From: Chryseosolibacter sp964551035
Lineage (GTDB): Bacteria > Bacteroidota > Bacteroidia > Cytophagales > Cyclobacteriaceae
Direction of reading: 5' to 3'
Assembly: GCA_964551035.1 (NCBI GenBank)
Contig: CAZKBK010000027.1
Coordinates: 1 to 64,000 of the forward strand
Length of the DNA: 64,000 nucleotides
This document shows, piece by piece, positions 46,736 to 56,624 of this stretch; position 1 is the first letter of the stretch; every line of letters starts with the position of its first letter. Both the position numbers and the translations under genes were made by a program. The notes below the pieces were generated by a model. It saw only the letters and a list, made by a program, of their open reading frames with translations. It did no database searches and was not told where the DNA came from.

Positions 46736-49708
46736 ATGAGATTTTTTCAGATTGCCTTTTTCGTCGCTGTTTTCATTTCGGCCAACATCCTGTCTACAGC
46801 GCAGGAACACCCGACTGCTCCTGAATTCCTGGGGCTCACGAACAGTCATTGGGTCGACTCGGTTTTTCAAACGCTAACGCCGGATGAACGGATTGCGCAG
46901 CTTATCTCCGTGGCCGCGTACTCCAACAGGGACCAGGCACACGAACAGGAGATCCTGAAGTTGATCCGCGACTATAAGATTGGAGGCCTTGTGTTTTTTC
47001 AGGGTGGTCCCGTACGACAAAGCAGGCTGATCAACACCTATCAGGAAAATTCCGACGTACCCCTGCTGATCTCGATGGACGCCGAGTGGGGATTGGGGAT
47101 GCGGCTCGACAGTACGATCAGTTTTCCTTTTCAAATGACCTTGGGTGCCGTCCAGGATAACACCCTTCTTTATCAGATGGGTCAGGAAGTCGGGCGGCAA
47201 TTAAAGCGCAGCGGTGTTCATCTCAATTTCGCGCCGGTCGCCGACGTCAACAACAATCCATCAAATCCCGTCATCGGTTTTCGCTCGTTCGGTGAAAATC
47301 CACAGCATGTGGCGTCCAGGGCCACGGCCTATATGAAGGGAATGCAAGACGCCGGAATTCTGACGACCGCGAAACATTTTCCCGGCCATGGCGATACCGG
47401 CACGGATTCACATGTGGCCTTGCCGCAGATCAGGCACGACCGTGACCGGCTGGATTCGGTCGAGCTTTTCCCTTTTCGTGAAATGATCCGGCAAGGGCTC
47501 GCCGGCGTGATGGTTGCGCACCTTAACGTTCCCCACCTGGACAACAGCGGCCGTCCATCCACGTTATCGCATCCGATCGTCACCGGCCTTTTAAAGGAAG
47601 AGCTCGGTTTCGAAGGGCTCGTCGTCACGGATGCGATGAACATGGGCGCCATCACGTCCGGGCACGCACCGGGCGTCGCTGACAGGGATGCCCTGCTCGC
47701 CGGCAACGACATGCTCGAGTTTACGGAAGATGTTCCCAAAGCCATCGCCGAGATCCGCAGCGCGGTCAGAAAGGGACTCATCAGCCAGGAGGAAATCGAT
47801 CGCCGATGCAGGAAAATGCTGGCAGCTAAACATTGGGCTGGGCTGAATGTCACCCGCAAGGTTTCCATTCCCGGCATTGTGGAAGCGCTGAACGCGCCGG
47901 AAGCACAATGGCTTCGCCGCGAACTTAGCGAAGCCTCGCTCACCGTGCTGAGAAATGAAAACAACCTTGTTCCCGTCATGGAATTGGACACGCTCACCAT
48001 CGCTTCCCTGTCGGTGGGAGCGGACGGGATTACACCGTTTCAACGCGCCCTGTCCTTGTACGCCAGGGTCCACCATTTTTCCATTCCGGCGGACGCCAGC
48101 CGTACCGTGGTGGACAGCCTGATGACGGCCCTCACCGGTCACGACCTCGTACTCGTGGGGGTTCACGACAACAGTTCACGACCCAGGAACAGCCTGAATC
48201 TCAGTGCCGACGTCGGGGCATTGCTTGCAACCCTGGTCGACCGCAAGGACGTCATCATGACGGTCTTTAAGAACCCATACGTGGTTGGCAAACTCAGTGG
48301 CGCAGACGAAGCAAACGCCCTTGTGCTGACCTACCAGAACGATCCTGCAACGGAAGCCCTGGCTGCGGAATTGATTTTCGGTGGGATTGGGGCCCGGGGA
48401 AGACTACCCGTCAGCATTGGTGAAATGTTTCGCGCCGGCGATGGGATGGATACAAAGGGCGGATTACGGTTTCAATATACCGTTCCGGAGGATGCGGGCA
48501 TGGACTCCGGCATTCTAACGCAGGGCATCGACTCCCTGGTCCGGCAGGCCATGGACGTGAAGGCCATCCCCGGCTGTGTTGTCCTCGTGGCACGCGACCG
48601 GAAAATTGTTTTTCACAAGGCGTATGGACTTCATAAGTACAGTGACACGATCGCCGTTAAGCGCACCGACCTTTATGATCTGGCCTCGGTTACCAAGATC
48701 TCAACCGGGCTGGCGGCCTTGATGAAGCTCTACGATGAAGGACGCTTTCGCCTTGATGCCACACTCCCCGACTACCTGCCGGTATTCAAGGGATCGAACA
48801 AAGCCAGCGTGCCGATGAAGGACATCCTGACCCATCAGGCGCAGTTCACGCCCTGGATTCCGTTTTATCAGGATCTCACGAAGGAAAACGGCAAATACAA
48901 ATGGTCGACCGTTAAACGCGACTCCTCAAAACGTTTTCCCATCAGGCTAAAGGAAAACATGTACCTGCACCGCAAGTATCCGGACAAGATCGTCAAGGCC
49001 ATCCGAAATGCGCCGCAGCTTCCTGAGAAGAAATACGTGTACTCCGACTTCTTTTTCATTCTTGCGCCGCGTGTCGTCGAGAGCATGATTGACTCCCGCT
49101 TTACGGACTACATCCAGCGGAATTTCTACGATCGCCTGGGCGCGACATCGGTTACCTACAACCCCATGCAGCGTTATTCCCGCCGACAGATCGTTCCGAC
49201 GGAACACGACTTTTATTTCCGACACCAGCCCATCCATGGTACGGTACACGATGAAGGGGCGATCATGCTGGGAGGGGTGTCCGGACACGCCGGCTTGTTT
49301 GCAAATGCAAACGACCTGGCCAAGATCATGCAGATGTACCTCGACATGGGCGCGTATGGCGGTGAACGTTTCATTGAGGAGGAAACCCTGAAGGAATGGA
49401 CACGGGTTCAGTTCCCTGAAAACGATAACCGGAGGGGGCTGGGCTTTGACAAACCGAATCTTACATACACGGGCCCGAATAATAACGTGGCGCGCGATGC
49501 GAGTGCGGCAAGCTTCGGCCACACGGGCTTTACGGGTACCATGGTTTGGATGGATCCTGAAAAGAAACTTCTTTACGTGTTTCTTTCCAACAGGGTGCTT
49601 CCGACCCGCAACAATACCCGGCTCTACCGCCTGAACACACGTACACAGATTCAACAGGTATTGTATGACGCCATGATGGAAAGTCGCGCTACTTCGAGAA
49701 ATGAATAG
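46736..49708 (+). CDS. Exported GH3 beta-N-acetylglucosaminidase fused to a serine beta-lactamase-like hydrolase
   Basis: This protein of about 990 residues has a signal peptide (FFQIAFFVAVFISANILSTAQ). The N-terminal GH3 domain (about 35-390) is NagZ-like, with KHFPGHGDTGTDSH near residue 215 and the nucleophile Asp in LVVTDAMNMGAI near 297. A GH3 C-terminal-like domain follows (about 400-570). The last part (about 590-985) is a class C beta-lactamase/esterase fold with SVTK (Ser-x-x-Lys), YSD (usually Tyr-x-Asn) and a late HTGFTGT. The domain pair suggests joint attack on peptidoglycan or chitooligosaccharide sugars and on linked peptide or ester bonds in the periplasm. It overlaps the next gene by 8 bases. 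Confidence 0.92.
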   Translation: MRFFQIAFFVAVFISANILSTAQEHPTAPEFLGLTNSHWVDSVFQTLTPDERIAQLISVAAYSNRDQAHEQEILKLIRDYKIGGLVFFQGGPVRQSRLINTYQENSDVPLLISMDAEWGLGMRLDSTISFPFQMTLGAVQDNTLLYQMGQEVGRQLKRSGVHLNFAPVADVNNNPSNPVIGFRSFGENPQHVASRATAYMKGMQDAGILTTAKHFPGHGDTGTDSHVALPQIRHDRDRLDSVELFPFREMIRQGLAGVMVAHLNVPHLDNSGRPSTLSHPIVTGLLKEELGFEGLVVTDAMNMGAITSGHAPGVADRDALLAGNDMLEFTEDVPKAIAEIRSAVRKGLISQEEIDRRCRKMLAAKHWAGLNVTRKVSIPGIVEALNAPEAQWLRRELSEASLTVLRNENNLVPVMELDTLTIASLSVGADGITPFQRALSLYARVHHFSIPADASRTVVDSLMTALTGHDLVLVGVHDNSSRPRNSLNLSADVGALLATLVDRKDVIMTVFKNPYVVGKLSGADEANALVLTYQNDPATEALAAELIFGGIGARGRLPVSIGEMFRAGDGMDTKGGLRFQYTVPEDAGMDSGILTQGIDSLVRQAMDVKAIPGCVVLVARDRKIVFHKAYGLHKYSDTIAVKRTDLYDLASVTKISTGLAALMKLYDEGRFRLDATLPDYLPVFKGSNKASVPMKDILTHQAQFTPWIPFYQDLTKENGKYKWSTVKRDSSKRFPIRLKENMYLHRKYPDKIVKAIRNAPQLPEKKYVYSDFFFILAPRVVESMIDSRFTDYIQRNFYDRLGATSVTYNPMQRYSRRQIVPTEHDFYFRHQPIHGTVHDEGAIMLGGVSGHAGLFANANDLAKIMQMYLDMGAYGGERFIEEETLKEWTRVQFPENDNRRGLGFDKPNLTYTGPNNNVARDASAASFGHTGFTGTMVWMDPEKKLLYVFLSNRVLPTRNNTRLYRLNTRTQIQQVLYDAMMESRATSRNE

Positions 49709-52700
49709 AACCGTTGCCTTCCTTACCCTTTTGTTGGGTTTTGCGACAGGGAAGGTCTATGCTCAGGTGGACACCGAGTTTTGGTTCGCCCCGCCTGAAG
49801 TGTCATCGGGGCACGGCGATACGCCGATCTACGTGCGCGTCTCCACCCTGGATGAGCCGGCGACAATTACGGTAACACAGCCAGCCCGAAACAACGCGAC
49901 GCTCGCCAGCGCCACGGTGCCCGCCAACTCGACGCACACGTTTTATCTTTCGCACCTGGTCGACTACCTGGAGACGCGAATCCCGGCAACGGTGATGACC
50001 ACCGGCCTGAGGGTGGTATCGTCGGCTCCGGTGACGGCGTACTACGAAGTTGGCGCTACCTGGAACACCGACATCTTTGCACTGAAGGGTCGAAACGCCC
50101 TTGGCAACCGGTTTGTGATCCCGGGCCAGAACTTTTATGACAATGGCTCTTACTCACCCGCGCCGTCCGGGTCGTTCGACATTGTGGCTACCCAGAACAA
50201 TACCGTTGTAAAAGTGCGACCGACAAGAACGCTCACCGGTCACGCCGGCGATACCGTCATCACGATCAAACTCAATAAAGGACAAACCTACTCATTGCGA
50301 AAGGCGACGTTCCTCGCTGCGGGCAATCCCATCGGTTCGGTCGTTGAGTCCAACAAGCCGATCGCGATAACGCTGAAGGATGACTCCGTCATCAACGGGG
50401 GATGCCGCGACCTCATTGGCGATCAACTTGTGCCGACGGAGGTTGCCGGCGTGGAGTATGTGGTGATCAGGGGCTTTCTCCAAAGCCAGGAGTATTTCTT
50501 TACCACCGCCACTGAGGATGATACGGAGTTGTTCGTCTCCGGCGAAAGCGAACCCGTCGCCACCTTGAACGCCGGTCAGGTCTATCGTCACCCCGTGACT
50601 CAGGCCGCGGTCTATGTGCGCGCGGATAAACCCGTTTATCTTTTGCATGTCACCGGATTCGGTTGTGAGATGGGAATGGCCGTGTTGCCGTCGATCAATT
50701 GCAGGGGCTCTGACCAGATTGGTTTTACCCGAACCACCAGCGAATTTTTCGGTCTGAACATCCTCGTCAGAAAGGAAGGAATCGATCACTTCAGCTTAAA
50801 CGGCTCGGGTGCGCTTGTACCAGCCTCGGCGTTTTCGCCCGTTGAAGGAACAGCTGATGTGTGGTACGCGGCGCAACTGAGCTTTGATCTTGGCCAGGTC
50901 GCCGTCCAGCAGCCGGCGGTAATTACTAACGATGTCGAGTCCTTCCAGATCGGCATCATCAACGGCGACGCGGCAACCAGTTGCCGGTATGGATACTTTT
51001 CCGCATTCAGCACGCTATTCATTGGTGATGACATTGCAATATGCGATGGCGAAAGCGTCGTACTCAGTGCCGGGCAGGACAAGGAGTCCTACCTCTGGAA
51101 TACCGGCGAGACCTCGGCGGAGGTTTCGGTAAGCGGGGCGGGCGACTACTGGGTGCGGGTCGAGCGCGGCAATTGTGTACTCTATGATACCGTCAAGGTC
51201 GAGGTTGAAACCCCGCATCTCGATTTGGGGCCGGACGTTGAAATATGTCCCGGTGAAAAGAGCCGGGTTGACGGGCTGGAGAATTTCAGCTGGGACTGGT
51301 CGGACGGAAGTACGGGCCGCTATCTTGAAACCGATGTTGCTGGAAACTATTCGGTCGTGGTCCATGATTACACAGGTTGCGTGGCATCCGATAACGTCAA
51401 TGTATCTTTTAAGACCGTCCCGACCGTCGACCTGGGAGATGATGTGGTGAAATGCCCGTACGACACCGCGCGCTTCGCCCTGGCGATCCCCGGTGCCAGC
51501 TTCATGTGGAGCGGGGGACAATCGTCGAGCAGCATCAGTGTGCTCCACGACGGAGAATACGCGGTTGAAGTCGTTTACAACGGCTGCGTTACGCGCGACA
51601 CGGTGCGCGTAACCAACCTTCCCGGCCCGCCTCAGGACACGATTTATGGAAGTCCATCGGTCTGCCCATACGCGGAGGCGGTCACCTATTCCGCGGACCC
51701 TATTGCCGGTTCTCAGTATCAATGGTTTGTTGCCGGGGGAGATATTTCGGGTGAATCGGGAAATGTGCTGGAAGTTGACTGGGCCGCGGCCATGCCGGAT
51801 GCGCGCGTTGGTCTGGTCGTCTTCGACAGCGTGGGGTGCCGCGGCGACTCCCTTGCCTTTTTTGTGCGGATAAATCCGGAGCTGATCGCGGAGTTGCCGG
51901 CCGGACCGGACAGCCTCTGTCTGAACAATGCATCGGACGTGGTCTACTCGACGCCGTTGACCAATGGCTCCGTGTATACGTGGAATGTTATTGGCGGGGA
52001 CATCATTTCCGGACAGGGTACGGAGGCCGTGCGCGTTCAATGGCGCGAGGGCCTGAACACAATGTACCTCGAAGAATCGAGTACCACGATAGACACGGTC
52101 TGTACCGGTACGTCGCCCACCCTGGAGGTCCTGGTATATGCCGATCACACGACGCTGACGATGGACTACGTAACCGTGGATACGCTCAACCCATCACAGG
52201 GCTTGATCTACTGGACCCTACTTGCTGACCGGGAGTCGCAACCTGAGGTTGCGGTCTTCCGCCATGGTGAAGGCGAAGACGATTTCGCTGAAGTGGCGCG
52301 CGTGGCCTTTGGCCGGGAATACTACGCCGACGCATACGACTACCGCTCTGCCGTCGATTACTACGTGGGTACGGTAAATGTCTGTGGTGAATTGGTGGTC
52401 ACCGATGTGCATCGGACGATCGCGTTGACGGGGGAAGCCGATACAGCAACGGATATGGTTCAGCTGGGATGGAGCCACTACTTCGGGTGGGAAGATGGCG
52501 TTGATCATTACGAGATATGGAGGCAGCTCGATCATGCGCCGGCCTTCAGCTTTCTCGCCGACGTTGGCGGAACAGCGAATACCTATTCCGGTCCCTGGGT
52601 CGGCGACGGATTCGAACACCGCTACATCGTACGCGCGGTCAGCCCAACGGGAAAGGCCAGTTGGTCAAACCCGGTCGATTTTGACTTCGAACACCCCGTC

Positions 52701-52946
52701 TTTATCCCCAACGTGTTCACGCCGAACAGCGACGAATGGAATCAGCGGTACATCATACGAAGGATACACCTCTATCCCGAGTCGCTGTTTGTCGTTTCCG
52801 ATCGCTGGGGCAAGAAGGTTTTCGAAAAGGTAGGGTACAAGAATGATTGGGACGGAGCCGGGCTTAGCACGGGCGTCTATTATTTCTATCTACGCCTTGG
52901 CGACAACCGGCCTGAATACAAAGGCGTTATCTACCTTTGGAGATAG
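49701..52946 (+). CDS. T9SS cargo: IgGFc-binding-like surface protein with gliding-motility C-terminal domain
   Basis: This 1081-residue exported protein has a signal peptide (TVAFLTLLLGFATGKVYAQ). The N-terminal part (about 25-430) resembles the IgGFc-binding/adhesin N domain (FWFAPPEVSSGHGDTPIYVRVSTL, ... YLLHVTGFGCEMGMAVLPSINC). The middle carries repeated Ig/PKD-like modules with LGxDVxxCxG openings (LGPDVEICPGE, LGDDVVKCPYD). A fibronectin-like region lies near 850-980. The C-terminal roughly 75 residues (VFIPNVFTPNSDEWNQ...VSDRWGKKVFEK...GVYYFYLRL) are the CHU_C/gliding-motility sorting domain recognised by type IX secretion. Likely a surface adhesin or polymer-binding protein. It overlaps the GH3 fusion by 8 bases. 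Confidence 0.92.
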   Translation: MNRTVAFLTLLLGFATGKVYAQVDTEFWFAPPEVSSGHGDTPIYVRVSTLDEPATITVTQPARNNATLASATVPANSTHTFYLSHLVDYLETRIPATVMTTGLRVVSSAPVTAYYEVGATWNTDIFALKGRNALGNRFVIPGQNFYDNGSYSPAPSGSFDIVATQNNTVVKVRPTRTLTGHAGDTVITIKLNKGQTYSLRKATFLAAGNPIGSVVESNKPIAITLKDDSVINGGCRDLIGDQLVPTEVAGVEYVVIRGFLQSQEYFFTTATEDDTELFVSGESEPVATLNAGQVYRHPVTQAAVYVRADKPVYLLHVTGFGCEMGMAVLPSINCRGSDQIGFTRTTSEFFGLNILVRKEGIDHFSLNGSGALVPASAFSPVEGTADVWYAAQLSFDLGQVAVQQPAVITNDVESFQIGIINGDAATSCRYGYFSAFSTLFIGDDIAICDGESVVLSAGQDKESYLWNTGETSAEVSVSGAGDYWVRVERGNCVLYDTVKVEVETPHLDLGPDVEICPGEKSRVDGLENFSWDWSDGSTGRYLETDVAGNYSVVVHDYTGCVASDNVNVSFKTVPTVDLGDDVVKCPYDTARFALAIPGASFMWSGGQSSSSISVLHDGEYAVEVVYNGCVTRDTVRVTNLPGPPQDTIYGSPSVCPYAEAVTYSADPIAGSQYQWFVAGGDISGESGNVLEVDWAAAMPDARVGLVVFDSVGCRGDSLAFFVRINPELIAELPAGPDSLCLNNASDVVYSTPLTNGSVYTWNVIGGDIISGQGTEAVRVQWREGLNTMYLEESSTTIDTVCTGTSPTLEVLVYADHTTLTMDYVTVDTLNPSQGLIYWTLLADRESQPEVAVFRHGEGEDDFAEVARVAFGREYYADAYDYRSAVDYYVGTVNVCGELVVTDVHRTIALTGEADTATDMVQLGWSHYFGWEDGVDHYEIWRQLDHAPAFSFLADVGGTANTYSGPWVGDGFEHRYIVRAVSPTGKASWSNPVDFDFEHPVFIPNVFTPNSDEWNQRYIIRRIHLYPESLFVVSDRWGKKVFEKVGYKNDWDGAGLSTGVYYFYLRLGDNRPEYKGVIYLWR

Positions 52947-52965
52947 GGCGCGTTCGTCGTTAACC

Positions 52966-54357
52966 TTACTCTGGAATTTCCGGCAAGAGATACCATCCGT
53001 ACGCGGAGCGCAGCGTTTTGAGTTTCGACACCGATGCTCCGGAAGGCGGACCGGCCATTGAGTAGTCACCTTCCTCGTGGAACCACTCCCTTGCGATCCC
53101 GAAATTTCCATTCACGATCCCTTTGGCGACGGCGTTGCTGTAGATGTTGTCGACTACCGCGTCAACAGCTGCGGTCTGCATATTGTTCGGGCCGGTAATG
53201 TCCATGACAGCGATATCATGATGTTCGGGCAGGAGGACGGTTTCAAGTGCCGGAAGTCCGGCAAGCATGACGAAATTCAGGTTCGTGTTATGTGACAGAT
53301 CGATGGTCGAGGGGCTTCTTGTCAATGCAAACCGAACTTCCACAAGGGATGTAAGGTGCTCAAAATTGATTTCGTCGATCATGCCCTGGCCGTAGGCGGA
53401 GTAGAACTGACGGATTTCAGCGATGTCTCCGGTCAGGGTGACCGGATAGTTGCCGTCGGAGGCGTAAGCGTGAATAAGTTCCCCCCATTCTCCTCCCATC
53501 GTGAATGTGGTGTCGGTGCCGTCGCCCCAATCAAGGTTAATGGTGCCGCCAGGTCCAACAATGCTAAAGTTGAACTGCCGGGATGTTCCCGCCTCGACGT
53601 AGACAAGCATGGTGAACGCTGCGGCCATTACGTCCAGATGGATCTTTATCGGGCGGTTGGGGAGGTGGCCGGATTTGAGATCGTATTGAAAGGTGCTGAA
53701 CCCTGCGCGCGACACCACGAGCGTGTAACGCGCGCCATCATTGCCAAATACGGGGATGTGGTTCATCGCGGCGCGGAGTTCGTAGGTGGCAACCGTATTT
53801 CCTTCATTGTCAAGCAGCCGCGCGTGCGCTGTTACCGGACCGGACTCACCGTCCGCAAAAACAATGACCTTTAGCGTTTGCTTACTCACCCTGAAGGCGT
53901 GATAGCCGAAGTCCTGCGGGTTGCGGTTGGCGACCGGGAGCAAACTTACAGGAAGGGTTACGCGCTGGTCCGGGACCACCAGGAATTCGCGCCCGACGGG
54001 ATGGTTGATTTCCTGAGCTGCCAGCGATGTGGATGCGGGCGCCGCAAAGACCATTTGATCCGCATCATCGATGATGGCGAAATTGACGACCTCATACGTT
54101 CCGCCAGGCAGGCTGACGGGCGTCGTAATGTAACCATCGCCTTCCGCGCGAAAGGTGACAACCTCGTTAAACAAAGGCGTATTGCCTTCCGAATCTGCCA
54201 CCGTCACGACGAGTGACTGACCCGAGACGTTTATCGAGGAGCCCGTGAATGAAAATGTGAACTGAAGTTGCGTGCGGTTGTGAAGGTCATCTTCCATGCA
54301 GCGTTGTGCAGTCATGGTCAGCACTCCCATGAGCAGGATTTTTGCCGAGGTTTTCAT
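52966..54357 (-). CDS. Hypothetical envelope protein with PKD-like and LRR-like segments
   Basis: This 463-residue protein has an N-terminal hydrophobic signal (AKILLMGVLTMTAQRC). Cys20 might be lipidated, though QRC is a poor lipobox. The mature part holds beta-sandwich-like repeats (residues about 40-240), a PKD-like motif INLDWGDGTDTTF near 275 and an LRR-like stretch (LTSLVEVRFALTRSPSTIDLSHNTNLNFVMLAGLPALETVLLPEH). I do not recognise a defined family. It converges on the T9SS adhesin gene, 19 bases from its stop, and its start faces a 353-base gap. Confidence 0.68.
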   Translation of the reverse strand: MKTSAKILLMGVLTMTAQRCMEDDLHNRTQLQFTFSFTGSSINVSGQSLVVTVADSEGNTPLFNEVVTFRAEGDGYITTPVSLPGGTYEVVNFAIIDDADQMVFAAPASTSLAAQEINHPVGREFLVVPDQRVTLPVSLLPVANRNPQDFGYHAFRVSKQTLKVIVFADGESGPVTAHARLLDNEGNTVATYELRAAMNHIPVFGNDGARYTLVVSRAGFSTFQYDLKSGHLPNRPIKIHLDVMAAAFTMLVYVEAGTSRQFNFSIVGPGGTINLDWGDGTDTTFTMGGEWGELIHAYASDGNYPVTLTGDIAEIRQFYSAYGQGMIDEINFEHLTSLVEVRFALTRSPSTIDLSHNTNLNFVMLAGLPALETVLLPEHHDIAVMDITGPNNMQTAAVDAVVDNIYSNAVAKGIVNGNFGIAREWFHEEGDYSMAGPPSGASVSKLKTLRSAYGWYLLPEIPE

Positions 54358-54710
54358 GCGTGTAAGTTTGAAGAGCTACCGCAACTCCAAAAAAACGTGT
54401 ACCCGAATTACCGGCGCTGCGGAGAGGCTTGTGCATGGAGAAGTCGGGTCCCGGCCGGACAGCAAGGCGGTTTGTATCAGAAGACGGAAACAAACCCATT
54501 GAACCCACTCCGGATTTTTCGATGACACGAAAAAATGTTTTGCCGGGTTCGCGACCGTGTCGGAGGCAGAATGCCGTGGGATTGAGGATTCGTGTATGAA
54601 ACGCCACCTGTTCATCCTGACGATGGGGTGACATTATCATGGTTATTGATCGTGGATTTTTGTTGGTTTGCCGGCCGCTTGCCCTATATTGTGTCCGAAA
54701 GTTAACTACG
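54358..54710. other. Divergent intergenic stretch, no gene
   Basis: This gap separates the envelope protein from the carbonic anhydrase gene. Short frames here lack coding character. Near its right end, TTTG (54659-54662) and TATATTGT (54685-54692) could form the carbonic anhydrase promoter, with a 22-base spacer, slightly long. TATATT also suits an ordinary sigma-70 -10 box. Nothing else is evident. Confidence 0.4.
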
Positions 54711-55364
54711 ATGACGCCCTACGACAAGCTCTTTGAAAACAACGAAAAGTGGATCCGCGAACAGACCGACCGAGATAAGGCCTTCTTCAAGCACCTTGCT
54801 GCCCATCAGGATCCCGATTACCTCTATATCGGTTGCAGCGACAGCCGGGTGACGGCCGAGGAGATCATGGGCGTGGGTCCCGGTGAAGTTTTTGTTCATC
54901 GAAATGTGGGAAACCTCGTAAACAATGTCGATCTCAACGTAATGTCCGTCATCAACTATGCAATACAACACCTGCACGTAAAGCATATCATTGTATGCGG
55001 TCATTATAACTGCGGTGGCGTGCAGGCCGCCATGCGGGCCCGGGACCTCGGCCTGCTGAATCCCTGGCTGCGGGGTATCCGTGATGTTTACCGCTTGCAC
55101 AAGACCGAACTCAACGCCATCGCCGATGACCACAAGCGCTATGACCGCCTGGTGGAATTGAACGTCGAGGAACAATGCGTGAACATCATTAAGACCGCCG
55201 CGCTTCAGCTCAGCGTCAAAAGGACGGGGTTCCCTGTTGTTCACGGATGGGTCTTTGACCTCCACAGCGGCAGGATCAAGGATCTCCATATCGATTTTGA
55301 CCGGATACTGAAAGGCATCATGGAGATCTATGACCTGACCACCGACAACGGCGGAGCCGCATAG
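54711..55364 (+). CDS. Beta-class carbonic anhydrase
   Basis: This 217-residue Zn enzyme interconverts CO2 and bicarbonate. Zinc ligands are Cys42 (GCSDSR), His98 and Cys101 (CGHYNCGG); the Asp44-Arg46 dyad that gates the active site is present. The HRNVGNLV and LNVMSVINYAI blocks are standard. I chose the ATG at 54711 because the family N-terminus (TPYDKLFENNEKWI) begins there, not the ATG at 54639. A short GC hairpin (GCCGG/CCGGC, 55364-55381) overlaps the stop codon and may act as a weak terminator. Confidence 0.95.
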   Translation: MTPYDKLFENNEKWIREQTDRDKAFFKHLAAHQDPDYLYIGCSDSRVTAEEIMGVGPGEVFVHRNVGNLVNNVDLNVMSVINYAIQHLHVKHIIVCGHYNCGGVQAAMRARDLGLLNPWLRGIRDVYRLHKTELNAIADDHKRYDRLVELNVEEQCVNIIKTAALQLSVKRTGFPVVHGWVFDLHSGRIKDLHIDFDRILKGIMEIYDLTTDNGGAA

Positions 55365-55414
55365 CCGGCTCATTGACCGGCGGCATTTTGTACGACTGCC
55401 GAAAGACAGAACCG

Positions 55415-56617
55415 CTAATCCAGACCGAAAAAATACACGAGAATGTCGTCGATCAGGTCCCGCCAGTTGCCCCAGGAATGACCCTGGTTTACCTCGCGAT
55501 ATTCGTAGGCGCAGGTGTTTTTGTCGAGTATCGCTTTCATCCGCAGCGCCCCCTCGCGGGTGTCGTTGATGGTGCCTGAACTCATGAAGGTCTTCACGGG
55601 CGGATGCTCCGGGTTGTCGCACAACGTATAGATCTGCGATTTCATCCAGAAGGCGGGTGATTGTATGCCTGCCAACCCAAACACCTCCGGCTTTGAGAAG
55701 GCAAAGAATGCGGCCGACAATCCACCCATGGATGTGCCCATAATAGCGCGATCATCGGCTTGGGAGGAAACGGCGTACCGGCGTTCTACCTCACTGACCA
55801 GTTCACCGGACACAAACTGCAGGTACTTCTCGTTGAGGGCGAGTTCGGCCATCCGGCGGTTGTTGGCCCGATTGATGGGCTCGCGGTTGTCAATAAACAC
55901 CGCGACGACAGGCCGTATTCGTCCCAGGTGAATGAGGTTGTCGATGATCGTGACCATGTTTCCCATCCGCTCATGCATGTATTCATACCCGTCGGTGACG
56001 TAGACGGTGGGGTATTGGCTATTCGCATCGTAGCCGGGGGGCGTGTACACGCTGTACATCACCTGGTAATCGAGGGCCGAACTGTTGAAGAGAATGTCGC
56101 GCGCCACCGTGCCGCGTTTCGCATCCGATATGCGGCCGCTGGTAACCGGATCGGATTTCCAGTCGGGCATGCGCAACTCGGAGTTGGGACTTCCACCGCC
56201 AACACCCGACCATTGATGTAAAGAATTGTTCGGATCAAGGATCCATTTGTTTTCATCGATCACGATCTTGTAGTCCAGGCGGGCGTCTCTGGGAAACGAC
56301 GCTTTGAGTATCCAGATATCGGTGCCGGGTATTTTCGTGCCTTGTCTGAAGGTGTTTTTCTCATAGCCCCACGCGTTGAAGTCGCCCAGCCACGCAACGG
56401 AGTTCGCCTCACCGCGGTAGAGGAAAGCGACGGAGTCGGCATATGTCATGGGCACGCCGCGCTCGACAATGCCGGCCCACACGTGGTCGATGTCTTCCCG
56501 GCCGGCGAGCGCGTACAGGGTATCGATGGTGCTGGTAAACATCGTATAGTCCTGCGCACGGGCCGTGTAAAGGTTGCCGAGCACGATGAGCAGCGTGAGC
56601 ATCTTTCTTGTAATCAT
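55415..56617 (-). CDS. Exported alpha/beta-hydrolase esterase (Fes/esterase D type)
   Basis: About 400 residues. A signal peptide (MLTLLIVLGNLYTARAQ) precedes a CBM48/Fes-like N-terminal beta domain (ANSVAWLGDFNAWGYEKNTFRQGTKIPGTDIW). The catalytic domain then shows VYVTDGYEY, a nucleophile elbow GTSMGG and a late histidine in NQGHSWGNWRDLI. This is the layout of enterochelin-esterase-like and feruloyl or acetyl-xylan esterases. In an alpha-glucan locus an acyl-sugar substrate is likely. The ATG at 56617 avoids overlap with the MFS gene, which ends 8 bases upstream; an upstream frame to 56662 would overlap it. Last gene of a three-gene operon. Confidence 0.85.
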   Translation of the reverse strand: MITRKMLTLLIVLGNLYTARAQDYTMFTSTIDTLYALAGREDIDHVWAGIVERGVPMTYADSVAFLYRGEANSVAWLGDFNAWGYEKNTFRQGTKIPGTDIWILKASFPRDARLDYKIVIDENKWILDPNNSLHQWSGVGGGSPNSELRMPDWKSDPVTSGRISDAKRGTVARDILFNSSALDYQVMYSVYTPPGYDANSQYPTVYVTDGYEYMHERMGNMVTIIDNLIHLGRIRPVVAVFIDNREPINRANNRRMAELALNEKYLQFVSGELVSEVERRYAVSSQADDRAIMGTSMGGLSAAFFAFSKPEVFGLAGIQSPAFWMKSQIYTLCDNPEHPPVKTFMSSGTINDTREGALRMKAILDKNTCAYEYREVNQGHSWGNWRDLIDDILVYFFGLD

Positions 56618-56624
56618 CAGCGTG

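Noticed and set aside
51015..52148. 377-residue minus-strand open frame
   Set aside because: It lies wholly inside the T9SS adhesin gene in antisense, has low-complexity Arg/His-rich composition and no domain; it is a by-product of codon bias.
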